A DNA stretch of 64,000 nt from Sciurus carolinensis (Eukaryota > Chordata > Mammalia > Rodentia > Sciuridae), in the NCBI RefSeq assembly GCF_902686445.1, contig NC_062232.1, positions 13,561,105-13,625,104 of the forward strand, in the 5' to 3' direction. The notes beneath the pieces are model-generated. The model searched no databases, was not told where the DNA came from, and worked only from the letters and a program-made list of their open reading frames with translations. The translations under genes were made by a program, and so were the position numbers. Of the stretch, positions 43,791 to 55,537 are shown piece by piece. The stretch's first letter is position 1, and each line of letters starts with the position of its first letter.

Positions 43791-44104
43791 CTGCCATTCT
43801 CTGGTGGCATAGGCATGGCTATCATGGGTGGGAATCTGTGTTCTTAGAAGGGACCAACTGGTGGGAAAGGAAATCGAGCTGAAGCAAGGGGCATATGCCT
43901 GAATCACGGTAAGAGGAAGGGCTTTAGTTGACATTTTTTGGTGGTTGAATAAAGCTGCCTGGTCTCTTTGACACATTGTAGTTCTCAAGCATTAAGCCCC
44001 TTCGATCGGGCTGTCCATCTCAGGCTGTGAACTTGTAAGAACAATAACTCTCTTTAAATTGCTGTGTGTAAATCCCAATGAATATCACATATGGGCAGTG
44101 TTTC
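43791..44104. other. unassigned stretch
   Basis: Nothing recognised. Confidence 0.4.
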
Positions 44105-44640
44105 AACTAGTATCACTGATGCATAACAAAACATGCCCAAATTAGTGACATAAAACAATGCTGTTATTATGCCTATGGATGGATTCTGTGAGCCAGTAAT
44201 TCAAAGGTGGCACAGTGAGGATGGCTTGCCTTTGTGCACCATTGTTTGGGACTTAAGTTGGGAAGATTCAGGGTGGAAAATACCCAAGTGACTGGGGGCT
44301 AGAATCACCTGGAGGAGTCTTCACTCACACATCTGGAATTTGATCCTGGCTGTTGACTGGGACAAGAACTGGATCTGTTAATCAGAACACATATACATTA
44401 CCAACTCACCTAGCTATTTGGGCTTCCTCCTGCCATGGTAACCTGAAGGTAGTCAGATCTCTTTCATGGTAATTTGTATTCTAAGTGTGAGCATCCAGAA
44501 AGTGAGACAGAATCTGTATTGCCTTTTGTGATTTAACCTCATAAGTTTCTTCTACTTTGTGCTGTTGGTTATGAGTGAGTTATTAAGGCTGGATTAAGAT
44601 TCAAGGGCAGAAGACATAGACCCCCGCCTGTAGAAGAAAG
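44105..44640 (+). repeat. Ancient mammalian interspersed repeat, poor copy
   Basis: 'cataacaaaacatgcccaaa', 'agtgacataaaacaatgctg', 'ggattctgtgagccagtaattc' and 'cactcacacatctggaattt' share order with 34440-34960. The right boundary is not clear. Confidence 0.45.
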
Positions 44641-45130
44641 GAGAATCAATACTGGTGCTACCTTTTCATTCTTCTATAGGACGGGGACCATTTCTTGGTT
44701 ATTTCTGAATTATTTCCATTTTACATGGGTTAGGACGAAGAGTAGATACCAAATGAGCGACTGGCAAAATAACAGGGAACGAAAGAAGGACACTTCACCC
44801 TATTGAAGACTCTCTTTGAGGAGCATAGGCATTTAGTCTCTTTCCCTTTTTTTGTTTGCTTTCCATTTGCTTTTTTATTCCACTAATGAAATAAGTCACT
44901 ACTTGTTAATGACCTACAGGGTAGACAAAGCTCAATGGTGTTGTTATTGTTGCTTTTGAATTCATCCTTGATCCAATATGGCCTCCTAAATGGGTTTCTT
45001 CCATGGTTTCCAAAAGGATAGTTTAGAAGTCAGGTTCTACCAGAACAGATTGAGTATTTCATGACACATTCTCAAGCTGGCTTCCCCAGCCCACCAGTCC
45101 AGTTCTTGGTCTGTATTCTCCTCCTTGAGT
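44641..45130. other. unassigned stretch
   Basis: Nothing recognised. Confidence 0.4.
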
Positions 45131-45372
45131 CTTAGCCCTCAGCTTCTTTCCCTTCCCCTTGCTCCCTCTCCTGCCTTTCTTTTCTTGTTTCTCCCCTCCT
45201 CTTGCCCCCACCCTAGCCCTGACTCTCCTTCTGCCCATGTTCCTAATGCCCCTTCTCTTGTCCCTTCATGCCTTCCCTGCTCCTTCCCTTCCCTCTATCC
45301 CTCTTCCTGTCTCTCTTTTCCCTTCCCTTGCCTTCTTCACTCCCCATCCCTCTGTCTATGTTACTACCCCTA
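45131..45372 (+). repeat. Polypyrimidine-rich tract
   Basis: About 240 bases at roughly 85-90% C/T with no simple period. Both 82- and 87-codon frames inside (Pro/Ser/Leu-rich) are composition artefacts. Long pyrimidine tracts can form triplex structures; no function is claimed. Confidence 0.75.
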
Positions 45373-45794
45373 GTTTAGGGTTGAGAGCATCTCCGGGATT
45401 GTCAGAGAAGTCAAGGAACTAGGAAGCCAAGCACTGCCACCCCCTGCCCTACCAGAAGGAGAAGACTCATGGGGCCCTGGAATTCTCTTCTTCCCTGATT
45501 TGGTAAACAGCATTTCATCACTTTTATGGGCACTAACTTATGATGTCACATGAAAAAGGCTTAAAGCTCCTTTGGCTGTTTCAAACTAGCACGCAAAGTC
45601 CAATCTTACAGAAACATAACAGAAAATAATTCTTTAAGAAGAAAAACCATGACAAGGGGAATTTACCATTCCCAAATTAGCATTTGGAAAATACTAGTCA
45701 CACAAACTTATGCCAGCAGAGACCTCAGAAAGCATCTTGCCCAACTCTTTATGTAACAGACAGGGAGCTGAAAGGCAAAGAGGAAGAACTTTAA
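45373..45794. other. unassigned stretch
   Basis: 45720-45790 ('gagacctcagaaagcatcttgcccaac', 'acagacagggagctgaaagg') may be a MIR3-like piece. Confidence 0.35.
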
Positions 45795-45990
45795 CAACTA
45801 GCATTTACTGGGTACTAACTCTGTCCCAGGAACCCTATTACTTTATTACAGTTGTGCAATAATCAGATGCATTGGAATCATTGATCCCATTTCTAAGAAG
45901 ACAGAAGTTCAGAGAGGGTCAGTAACTTCTACAAGATCACACAGCTAGAAAAGAGCACAGTAGAGATTTGAACCTGGTATCTAGAATGAG
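45795..45990 (-). repeat. MIR SINE
   Basis: Reverse MIR: 'gcatttactgggtactaactctgtcccagg', 'gaagttcagagagggtcagtaac', 'caagatcacacagctaga' and 'gatttgaacctggtat'. Confidence 0.75.
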
Positions 45991-45991
45991 T

Positions 45992-46200
45992 CCAATAACT
46001 GTTTTTCCTACTTTCCTTCCTTTCTTCCTTCCTTCTTTCTTTCTTTCTTTCTTTCTTTCTTTTTCTTCCTTCCTTCCTTCCTTCTTTCCTTCCTTCCTTT
46101 CATCCTTCCTTCCTGACAGAGATGGAACCCAGGGCCTTGTGCATGCTAGGCAAGTGCTCTACCACTAAGCCAGATCCTCAACCCCAATAACTGTATTCCT
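45992..46200 (-). mobile_element. ID SINE whose A-tail became a TTCC/TTTC microsatellite, with target-site duplication
   Basis: Left duplication ccaataactgtttttcct (45992-46009), right duplication ccaataactgtattcct (46184-46200). Between them lie a C/T tetranucleotide tract (46010-46112) and an ID element on the minus strand ('gatggaacccagggccttgtgc', 'ggcaagtgctctaccactaag', 'cctcaacccc'). The tract lies exactly where the A-tail should be, so it grew from the tail. Confidence 0.9.
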
Positions 46201-46499
46201 AACAAACAGGCTTTCCTGTGCCTCTAAGTGAACTTCATTTCCCCTCTGTCTCCCGAGTTCACCCATAGTGCTAATGGTTTGACTAATTTCAGAAAGGTAA
46301 ACTAAGCAGTGCCAAAAATTCAACACATGGTGCTACAGTTCGAATCAAAGTCAAAGTTAGCCTTTGTTAAAGTGAATTCTAATAGAAAGGACTCAGCATC
46401 TTAAGACACTTAGATGATGGCCCTTTGTAAGGAAAACCATGAGTTTAGAGTGAGCATGAACTGTGGCAATGGGGTTAAGTGATTTAGACTTGAAGACTG
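46201..46499. other. unassigned stretch
   Basis: Nothing recognised. Confidence 0.4.
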
Positions 46500-46795
46500 T
46501 CTCCCAAGGTTCAACACTACTTCAGTTTCTTCCTACATTAACCTCTCCATGCCTCAGTTTCCTTCATCTGTAAAATGAGAGTTAATAGTACTATCTGTCT
46601 GACAGGGTAGATTTGAAGGACCAATAAGATTAATAAGCATTAGCTTTCAAAACCATGTCTGACATGTAGCAAGTCCTTTACACAAATTTGTTCAGTGATT
46701 ACTCAATAATATCCCCACAATGTAATAATCTCCAGGGTCTGACTTATTCCTAGCACATGGAAGGTGTTCAATAAATATTTGTTGACTAAGTGAAA
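46500..46795 (+). repeat. MIR SINEs, one core and one 3' end
   Basis: 46500-46720: 'acattaacctctccatgcctcag', 'ttccttcatctgtaaaatgaga' and 'tactatctgtctgacagggt' are a good forward MIR core. 46735-46795: 'agcacatggaaggtgttcaataaatatttgttg' is a second MIR/L2 3' end. Confidence 0.8.
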
Positions 46796-47054
46796 AGTAT
46801 TAGTTGTCTTAATGGTATTCATCTGTTCTTCATCCTCTCAAAACAGAAAACAAGAAAAAATGAATTTCTCCTTTACCTTATAGTTTTTCCATATGTCAAA
46901 GCCTGATTCTGCAGTGATTGAAACCACTTTTCCTTGGCAAAGCCTGGAGGATCCTGAGGACCAGCTGTTTCCCACTTTAATTCTTTTCTGGGGCCTATTT
47001 TACCAAGGAAGTGACATCTTAAAGATGTGGAAGATACAGCTTTAGTTGTAACTG
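46796..47054. other. unassigned stretch
   Basis: Nothing recognised. Confidence 0.35.
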
Positions 47055-47580
47055 TCAAAAAACCAATTCAAACTGGAAGAAGCAAAGAGGTGAATTTATA
47101 GAATTGACTGAAGACTGCAGGTATGACTTCAGGCATGAAAAGTTTCAAGGGTTCAAATGATGTCATTAGGACTTTGTCTGGTTACATCTCTTAGCTCTGC
47201 CTTCTTCAATGATACTTCTCTTCTCAGGCAAGTTCTCCCTTGTGATAGCAAGATGGCTGCCAGCCATTTCAGATTTATATCACCACAGCTTCAACATCAG
47301 GAGAAATAACTCTTATTTTTATGATAACTCCAGCCAAAGTTCAGTTTTAACTTTAATTGAACTAACTTAGATTTGTGTTCATGCTTGAACTAATCACTAT
47401 GTCTTCGAGTATGTGTCCAAGCTTTAAACATGTGTCATTCCCCTTGACTCCAAGGGATAGAGCCAGCCTCAGACAAACTAGAGGGAGGAAGCCAGGGATG
47501 CCATGACCAAAGTCATCCAAAGTGGATAGGTGGGCACAAATAACAAACATCCACTACGACCATCGATAAGTTAGGGATGG
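47055..47580 (+). repeat. Ancient mammalian interspersed repeat
   Basis: 'aggtatgacttcaggcatgaa', 'gtttcaagggttcaaatgatgtcattaggactttgtct' (split), 'gcaagttctcccttgtgatagcaagatggctgcc' and 'gggatagagccagcctcag' follow the order of a common old repeat that I cannot name with certainty. Confidence 0.5.
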
Positions 47581-48300
47581 CCAGGAAGTCCATAGCACCC
47601 TCCATAGAAGAGCAGTAATAGATATTCAATCTCCATCTCACTTAAAGCCTTCTCTTATATCACATCCCTCAAACGTCCTTCCAGCTCTAAGACAGTAAAT
47701 TTTCAAAACTGTTCACCTCCACCTCCAAACAAAAATAAAATTTATATTGAGAAGTAGTATACACAAAAATTCAAAAAAAAGTTTCACCAAATAATATTTA
47801 CTTTTCACTACCTGTAAAGCATTCTGATAGTTTCTATCCTATTTTATTCTATTTTAATTCATGTATTCCTTTGTATTCCTTTCATTCCACTCCATTCCCT
47901 TTGATTGTTATTTTTATTAGTCAGGGCAATGCTTGCTAGGTGATGAAACAAACATCCCCTAAATTTCAGTGACTTCACAAAAGAAAAGTTTTTTCTTGTT
48001 CATATCCTAGCTCAGTACAGATAAAGAAGCTCTGCTTAGTGACTTTCTTCTCCCTCTAGAAAGGAGAAAAGAGGTGGGGAAGGGAAAGGAAGAGAGGGGA
48101 AAGAGAAGAGAATCACCCCGGGGGTTTTATGATTAGGCTTGTAAATCACTTATATCATTCTTGCCTACACTCCACTGGTCAGAATCTAACTGCAAAAGCC
48201 ACAGGGAAATAGACTTAGCCTACAGGAAGATGAAATGAGATTGGCGAGCATCTAGGCAGTATATGCCACACTCTTCTACTCTAGTTTGTTAAGAAAAGTA
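47581..48300. other. unassigned, with a possible old repeat and polypurine run
   Basis: 47905-48290 shares the 'aacaaacatcccctaaatttcagtgacttcac' style opening of the old repeat type at 34440 and 44105. A G/A-only run lies at about 48059-48113. Otherwise nothing. Confidence 0.35.
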
Positions 48301-49059
48301 TCCCACTGCATGGAATTCAGGACTCTTGAATGGTTACAATTTCTTTGTGTGAATAACCTGGCTCTGTTAACCTGCCTCACATTTTCCACCTTGTCAATCA
48401 GTCTTTCTTTGCTTCTCTTTCTACTGTCATCTGTCATATGGCACCTGACCTCTCCTTTCCTGCTAAGGAGACCCTGACCACCTTCCCACCTACTTTCCTC
48501 TTCTCCCCCTTAGCTGTCCCTAACTCTTCACCTGAGAATTCTAAACTCCTAAAGCTAGTCTGTGGCTGCTATGGCAGCCATGGTTCCTGCCTTCTGCCTC
48601 ATACTGTGCTTTTTCTATCTCTCTCATCTCTTCTGTCTTCTTTCTTATCCCTGCCCAGCCCTGGGGCCTATGGTGACTGAGACAGTAAATGAGACCAGGT
48701 TCTGTGAGACAGCTAACAGCCCTTCCACCTCTGGGACTTTGCCCTGGGCTGGCTCCAGCATCTGGCTAGGTCAGGACTGAGGTAATTGAGCCAGCCAGGC
48801 ATGTAATAAGATAGCTCTTTGCCCCTGCTACTATGGAATCTGATTCTAGCGGCATCTTTATCTGTGCAATAGGCCTCAGGGTTCATTATCTAAAAAGCAT
48901 TGGCTGTTAACATAGTAGCAAATCTGTTACCATAGAGGGGAGCTTTCCCTTTAAAACTAAGTGGGATAGAGGCCAGAACCTTGTACTCCTCAGTTAAAAG
49001 GCCTTCTAGTTCTGAAAGAATTGCAAGACTACTGCCCTTTAAGTTTATAAACAATTTGA
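48301..49059. other. unassigned stretch
   Basis: C/T-rich in places (48380-48660). Frames of 63-80 codons here are unsupported. Confidence 0.4.
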
Positions 49060-49285
49060 GTCCATATGTAAATGGTGTTCATCATGTCCTAGACACCATT
49101 CTGGGTGCTTCACAATAGTAATTCATTTAAGCCTCATAGAAACTCTATAGGTGAGGAAACCAAGGCCCAGAGAGACTAAAGGTCTGCCCAAGTCACAGAA
49201 CTTTCAAGAGAAGGACCAGGATTAAAAGTGAGGCAGTCTGGCCCTAGAAACTGCCCTCTTTACCTCTAGGTTATACTGATCCCAA
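49060..49285 (-). repeat. MIR SINE
   Basis: Reverse MIR: 'cctagacaccattctgggtgctt', 'aattcatttaagcctcatagaaactctataggtgagg' (split), 'aaggcccagagagactaaagg' and 'tttacctctaggttatac'. Nearly complete. Confidence 0.8.
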
Positions 49286-49304
49286 TGATAATTTTTAATG
49301 GTTT

Positions 49305-49470
49305 ATAATATCTATATCACTCACAGTTTTCAAAATGCTTTCACATAAGTTTCTGACCCTTACAAGAACCTTGTGATCTAGATATGATGATTTTACCATT
49401 GAGAAAATTGAGACTTAGAGGAATTCAGTGAGATTCTCAAGCAGTACCACTTTGGAGCCAGCTTGGTGCA
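49305..49470 (-). repeat. MIR SINE, second copy
   Basis: 'aatgctttcacataagtttctgacccttacaagaacc' (split), 'accattgagaaaattgagac' and 'agattctcaagcagtacc'. Same orientation as the preceding MIR. Confidence 0.6.
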
Positions 49471-49599
49471 GCCTCCAAGGGCTGAGTGCTATAAATTGCC
49501 AGAAATTCTGCAAGCCAGTTGTAAATGATGGTCTTTATTAGAAATTAAATTATATAAATTCATAATTAAACTTTATATTCAAAATGAAGGTAAAAACTA

Positions 49600-50062
49600 G
49601 TCAAAACTCATCCCTTCCTAAATAAGCCAGATTCAGAAACGGAAAGGTTGAATGTTCTTTCTCATATGCAGAAGATAGAGTAAAATAAAGGAAAGAGGGG
49701 GAGGGGAGGTTAGGATATCATAAAGATAAAGGGAAGATCAGTAATGTAGAAGAGGGAGACCAAGGCAGAGCAGAGGGATGGGTAAGGGGAGGCAATGCAG
49801 AATGAAGCCTTAAAATCATGTTTTGTGTATATATAAATACACCACAGGGAACTTCACCTCTACACATAGGTAGGAAGAACCAATCAAATATAAATAGATG
49901 AGTGAAAGTAAGTCTAGTAGAGGAAGGAGAACTGGTAAGGGGAGGGAAAGGGGTGGTCATGAACTGACATTGAATTCCATGCGTGTATGAGTTTGGCAGG
50001 ATGAACCCAACTACTTTGTATAACTACATAAAGCTCTAATAAAAATTTTTTTTAAAAAAGAA
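49600..50062 (+). mobile_element. L1 3' UTR
   Basis: Begins at the end of ORF2 ('aataagccagattcagaaacgg', 'gaatgttctttctcatatgcag'), followed by a purine-rich block (49677-49790), 'tgggtaaggggaggcaatgc' and 'aactactttgtataactacataaagctctaataaa' (split), and a short A/T tail. It is the same class of L1 as 11140-11515 and 39020-41545. Confidence 0.85.
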
Positions 50063-51074
50063 TACCTAGTTATTTCACCTAAAAATACCATCCATTCCTA
50101 ATTCTTCTGTCATATTTTACTATTATCCAGTTATCTGAGGCCATCTGTATCCCTATTATAGCTATATGATGAAAATAAGGGATAATAAAGTGCTTTGGTG
50201 AGAGAGCATTGGCGACTCGATGCCAGTCGCAGTCGTGGTACTCTATACTTGAAATGTCAGCCAATTCCATGAAGTCCCCACCCATGAGAGCCCATCTGAA
50301 GTATTTCCTAGCACAGCCCTGTTCTCAGGAGTCTGATCCTCTCTACTCCATGGATGGCTCAGGCATGTGTTTAATGAGACTTGTTTCCTGCTTATTCAAT
50401 ACTGTATTTCCAAGGCCTGCCATGATCTTCTTCCTGTCAAATTCCTCCTAAAGACCTCTACCCAGTCTCCAGGGTCTCTCTACTTCTTTTATTTTGAACT
50501 CCTATTTCCCAGAAGGGCTGTCCCAAGCAGTCTCCAGCTGCCCTCACTTGGCCTGAGCCAGCTGACACTCTGCCAGGTTGATGGCCCTCATTCCTGCCTG
50601 GGCTGAGGCCTGCCCTCTTTTTTGCAGCTTCGAAGTTGAAAGATCCACCCACCCGCCTGTTTTCCCTCTCAGATGCGGGATTCAGTGAGGCCCTAAAATA
50701 CTCCTGCTCCATACTTTGCTCCCACGGTCTGACCTCGCCGGGTGGGCAAAGGGATGGTTAGCTTCTCCGTGTGTGTTCTCTGGGAGCTGGGTACACATCA
50801 AAGAGTGGTCCTTCCCTAGGCTTAATGCAGAACACCCCTAACCATGCCATATACTCCTAACCATGCCAAATGCTCTGACTTGGCAGCCTAGGCATTGATT
50901 TATGGGCATCCAAGGGGGGAAGGGATGTTAGTGAACCATATGATGCCTAATAAGCACAAAATACAATGCTCATCTTCATTCTCTCTAAAACACAGATCTG
51001 GTTTTTTTAAATTAAGGATTCCCTTTCACTCACTAGTTCCTTTACAGTCTCATGAACTTGTGGGAATTCTAGAA
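50063..51074. other. unassigned; GC-richer patch at 50200-50770
   Basis: Repeat-free, with several CpGs near 50210-50236 and 50730-50740. A polypyrimidine run followed by TTTGCAG ends at 50627 and looks like a splice acceptor, but no frame or donor supports an exon. The doublet 'cctaaccatgcc' occurs twice near 50837-50868. Confidence 0.35.
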
Positions 51075-51270
51075 CATCAGCATAATATATGCCAGACACT
51101 GTCCTAATTGCTTAAACAATTTGAGGGGGGTAGGTGACATTATTGCCCCATTTGAAAGATGAGAAACTGAAGCACAGAGAGGTTAAGTAACTCACTCAAG
51201 ATCACACAGCTAGTAAGGGAGAAGCCAGGTCTTGCCCAAGTGGTCTGTCTTCAAAGTTTATGCTGAAGTG
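51075..51270 (-). repeat. MIR SINE
   Basis: Reverse MIR with very good core: 'tgccagacactgtcctaattgctt', 'gatgagaaactgaagcacagagaggttaagtaactcac' (split) and 'aagatcacacagctagtaag'. Confidence 0.85.
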
Positions 51271-51429
51271 ATCTTAAATATAGCTATTTCTCTCTCTGGG
51301 TTTCTACAGCTTTCTGTTTATAGCTGGGTCAAGAACTTATTGCATTTTAATGTCACTCTCTGTTTTATAAATTTGTCTCTACTCCTCTTGGCTCATCTTG
51401 AATGAACCCCTTGAGGACAAGAGTCATAT

Positions 51430-51592
51430 TTTTTTTTCAGTGCTGGGGATTGAATGCAGGGGCACTGTACCAATGAACTACATCCCCATTTTATTTCATT
51501 CTGAAAAAGTATCATTAAATTGCCAAGTCTGGCAATCCTCCTACCTAAGCCTTCCATGTAGCTAGGATTACAGGCATGTACCTGACTTTACT
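51430..51592 (-). mobile_element. MEN-type SINE
   Basis: Plus strand: T-run, 'cagtgctggggattgaatgc' (ID-like tail), 'aaagtatcattaaattgcca', 'aatcctcctacctaagccttcc' and 'aggattacaggcatgtacc'. Composite structure retained; B1 part shortened. Confidence 0.85.
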
Positions 51593-52079
51593 AGTGTCAT
51601 TTTTATTTGTGCCCAGAGTCCAGGACTGTGTCTGATATGTTCCAAGTGTTGACCCAATGTTAATTAAAGTGGATGGTCCTTAACAACAGAGGATGGTCAA
51701 GGACCCAGTTATGATGTTCCCAAGTCCGGTACTTGTTGTGCCTTACCTCACTGCTCTTCTTGTTAGCTTGTGGGTTGGGGACCAAGCTATGAGGACCTAA
51801 AGCAGGCTCACATTGTCTATCTACCATATCAGAACACTGGTCCATGGCTTCTTCCAGAAAGAGTGTATATGTCCCAGATCCAGCCCTAGGAGAAGAGACG
51901 AATGGCCATCACTGACTGATGGCTCACTGCTAGCACAGGTGAGCACCACATGGATGGCCTCCAGCACTACCTGAAGGGGTTGAAGATGTACAGATGCCAG
52001 GGCACCGAGAGCTTAAGGACAAAATTCAGAGCCTCCTCGTTTACCATGTATTTACACCAGAATAAAGATGGTGATGATT
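51593..52079. other. unassigned, with a short L2/MIR 3' end at its start
   Basis: 51608-51665 ('cccagagtccaggactgtgtctg') resembles an L2/MIR end. 51860-52060 contains a short open frame (EHHMDGLQHYLKGLKMYRC) that I cannot match to a protein and do not call a gene. Confidence 0.35.
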
Positions 52080-52269
52080 TTGGTACCAGGGATTGAACCC
52101 AGGAGTGCTTAACCACTGAGCAACATCCCCAGCCCTTTTTTATATTTTATTGTGAGACACTAAGTTGGTTAGGACCTTACTAATCGCTGAGGCTGGCCTT
52201 GAACTTGCTATCCTTTTGTCTCAGCCTCTGGAGTCACTGATATTACAGGCATGCACCACCAGGCCCAGT
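52080..52269 (-). mobile_element. MEN-type SINE
   Basis: Plus strand: 'ggtaccagggattgaaccc', 'gagcaacatccccagccc', 'tattgtgagacactaagttgg', 'aggctggccttgaacttgc' and 'gatattacaggcatgcacc'. Full composite with no A-tail left. Confidence 0.88.
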
Positions 52270-52599
52270 TCACCAGGATTATTCTGGTCCAAATCCTAAC
52301 AAAGAAAAAGCAGAAAGATTCTAAACTATGAAATTTGCCCCTCCCCATTCTTCCAGAGTGTCTTAGCATGAGCAGCTATTACCTGAATCTTAACTACTTT
52401 GTTTTAAACTCCAGGTTCAACTGACTATTTTCATCCTTACCCTTACTTCTAGAGGAAAACCTCCTATTTAGCCTGAATGCAAACAGCCAGCAAAAGAAAA
52501 GGAAGGCCAGGTACTGTGTTATTTTATAAAGCATTAAAAATGACAAGTAAACAAGATAATACTGGGAATTTTAAAAATTCAGCTAGCCTTATGGGATAT

Positions 52600-54230
52600 C
52601 ACAAGGTTTGCGTAATTTGTAGGAGCTGTATAATGAAATTTTTATAGTGTCACCAAGGTCCTGGCAAAGATGGAAGTACCTTTGACAGATCAAAGCAAAA
52701 TAAAACATTATTCCATTTAGGTGCAGTGTTATGGATAACTTGGTATTATAGTTCTTTGGAAATGATTAACTCCATGTGGTATTGATGGTAAAGATCCATT
52801 TTCTGGCATAATGAATTAGGCATTCCTCCATTGTTCCATAGCTTGGCTTCATTCTGTGTATATATATCAACGTATCAATGGCAACTTTTTTTTTCTACCT
52901 TTCACTCACACACGTAAAAATAAAAACACACCCCACAGGCTGCCAGAGGAGAAAACACCAGCCTCGAAGCTGATTTATTTTTATCACCCCAAGTAACCCT
53001 ATTTCCTACCTGAGACATGAAACCACATCAAGGAGGGAACACATTTTAGTTCCATGAACTGGGAGGGAAATCGCTATTCTTCATGCTGGGAGCTCAGAAA
53101 CCTTTGTTGAAAAGTGTCCATTTTTATCTAGCACTTTCTCCTTCTGAAAGGCCCTTGTTTTTAAGGAATAATTCTTCCAACAAAGACTCACCCACCAGGC
53201 ATCCCACTCATGATTAGTTAATCTGTGAAAATGAGAAACAACCTCTTAAGTGGCTGATATACTTTAGCAGCAAGAGATAATCACAGCCTCTAATTTCTGA
53301 AAATCCTGATTGTCTTGCAACTGGAGGATTTTTTGTAAACTGCAGGGACACCAATAGAGGTGAGGTGAAAAGAAAAGTCAGCTAGTGCAATATCTTTATT
53401 AAATGCTGGTACTGTCTCTCTCTTAGGTTTGTTTTGTTTTGTTTGTTTGTTTGTTTTTAACAAGGAGCTGCCTGGAAGAGTGCTAATCTGTCTTTAACAA
53501 CATGACATTTCCTTATATTGCATTAAACCATCTCCCTGGCATTTAAAAGTGAAATATTTGCTTCAGAAATGAAAAAGATAGGCAATAAAATGTAGCTGTA
53601 AACAAGCCTTCATGCCTTTATTTTTCATAGATAAATACACAATAAGTTCAAAGTAGAATTGAATTCCTAAAGCAATACTCCACTAATCTGTATTCGGGGG
53701 GTCTCAAGCGTATTATCTGTAATTTACAACCAATTTAAATGGCATTAACAGCCTTCCCCTTATGGGAATTTAAATTTGCATCCTACCATTGAATTAAACA
53801 GTGATTGCATATTTTCTATAGGGGACGGAATGCTCTTTGATGCTTGTTTTGAATAATGAAGCATCTATTCATGCACAGGGTGCGATGTGCTCCTTTGTCC
53901 TCAATGTAATTGAAGCAAAATGTGAGTTAAAGGGATTTCTCCTCTCAGTCAAAGGTTTGTTGATTGGTGTCTATTTTCATCTATTCAAAATTAAGAAAAC
54001 AGTCATTTCTTGCTGCACTGGAAAATCATTTACCCAAAAAGCCCTGAATGAAGGGAGGTCAAGTTTTGCCTTATTTGATCTTTTCAAAGATGGAGCGGGA
54101 TGTCAGAAAATATTGCCAACTAACCTTTGGGGGAATGCTATTGTGGAATTAATTTGCAATTCTTCTCTAGGACCAAAACATGTGAATTCCAAGTGAAGGG
54201 TAGGGAAAAGGGAGACTATGGCCTGTTTCC
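52600..54230. promoter_or_regulatory. Candidate conserved non-coding element block
   Basis: About 1.6 kb with no recognisable interspersed repeat and one GTTT run (53427-53459). It is rich in homeodomain- and POU-type words, including an octamer ATTTGCAT at 53774-53781, 'aatttaaatggcattaaca' and 'ggaattaatttgcaattc'. A 119-codon frame (53837-54196) lies inside, with no known domain, no codon pattern and no splice signals. I read it as a chance frame in constrained AT-rich DNA. The call is inference from texture. Confidence 0.35.
53427..53459 (+). repeat. (GTTT)n microsatellite
   Basis: Alternating GTTTT and GTTT units. Confidence 0.9.
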
Positions 54231-55320
54231 AAAATAAGAAATATAATGATCTTATCCTGCCCTGCCAAATTATACTGAAGTAGGTAGGGCAGATTTATTG
54301 CAAATCATAGACCCCAAAGCCTTAGAAATCCAGAGATGGCAATTTCATGGAGGTCTCTATCAGTTTCTATAGTGTGCCCATGCCAGACATCAATAATCAA
54401 TTACAGCCCTCTTTGCCACTGAATAAAGACAGAGTCTCATAATCGAGTGCTCTGAGCAGCCAATAGCAATATGATGTGAGTTGGCACTAGAGATGAAACC
54501 TCTTTGCCATTTCAGTTAATCTACCTCTCATTCAATAAGAGGTTCTAGAATGATCGGGTGACCCTGCAAATGTCTCAGAGCCAGAACTAAGAACACAACT
54601 CTGCTGGTGCTCAGTTAATTCTCTTTGCACCCAATGTCACTACCATACACCCAGTGCCTGTCTTACACACCCTTATACTCCCAAGGCAGGGCACCTAACA
54701 GGTGCTCTATAATTTACTTTTTTTTTTCTATAATTTACTTTTTAAAGTGAATGAATGAATGAGAGAGATACAAACTCTTAAACCTTTATCAAAGAAATTC
54801 TATGGCCCAGCTGGACATAATTAGACAAGGTCCAAAGAAAATTGTAGCCTCTGATACTATAAACTTTATTCAGAGGTGAGAAAAATCACAAATATTAAAA
54901 GTTACAACAAAAATAAGGAATTTAGAGAAGAAATTATTTCCACAGACCTTAAAATACTTTCATAATATCTATTAATATACAACTGATAGGCAACTGGAAA
55001 TCACTATTCAGCAAAGAGGTGAGACTGAAACTCACCTTGCTGCATTTGAAATAAAATTGGATTGCAAAATTGCATAACTCAGACTTTTCAATAATTGAAA
55101 TGGGCTTTCTCTTTATTGCTCTGCATTAATATTCTAGTACGTTTCCCTTAAGGAAGTAAAACAGTAAGTATTCTTGACACCTGTCTGTAGAATATCAAAG
55201 TTCCTTGGTAAGAAATGTCAGTCCTTTTCTTTTACAATAAGGAACCATCTTCAAGTTTGAAAATGGTAGAAAACACAGAAGTTCAATTGTCTCACATTCT
55301 TAACATAAGTATATCCCAAC
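54231..55320. other. unassigned stretch
   Basis: 54660-54760 contains a duplicated 'ctataatttactttt' around a T-run. Otherwise nothing recognised. Confidence 0.4.
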
Positions 55321-55537
55321 GGTTTGATCAGGGGCAATTTTGCATGCTACCCCTCCATGGGACATTTGGCAACATCTAAAGACATTTTTATTGTCACAAC
55401 TGGGAGTAGAATGCTACTACTAGCTTTTATGGATAGCAGGCGGGGATACTATGGAACAACTCAAGGCACAGGACAGCCCCCACAACAAAGAGTAATCTAG
55501 CCCTCAAAGTCAATAATGCCAAGGTCAAGAAACCCTG
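55321..55537 (+). mobile_element. hAT-type non-autonomous DNA element
   Basis: 'gatcaggggcaattttgc', 'gggacatttggcaacatctaaagacatttttattgtcacaactggg' (split), 'ggcacaggacagcccccacaac' and 'gccaaggtcaagaaaccctg'. Same family and orientation as 60926-61144. Confidence 0.75.

Noticed and set aside
45131..45372. A proline/serine-rich coding exon
   Set aside because: Two overlapping frames give the same kind of peptide, as expected from C/T-rich composition.
46010..46112. A CRISPR-like or other organised repeat array
   Set aside because: It is a simple TTCC/TTTC microsatellite with no spacers, in a mammalian genome.
53837..54196. 119-codon frame as a small gene
   Set aside because: No known domain, no Kozak or splice context and no upstream promoter. 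Length is within what 64 kb of AT-rich sequence yields by chance, given frames of 183 and 217 codons in repeats.
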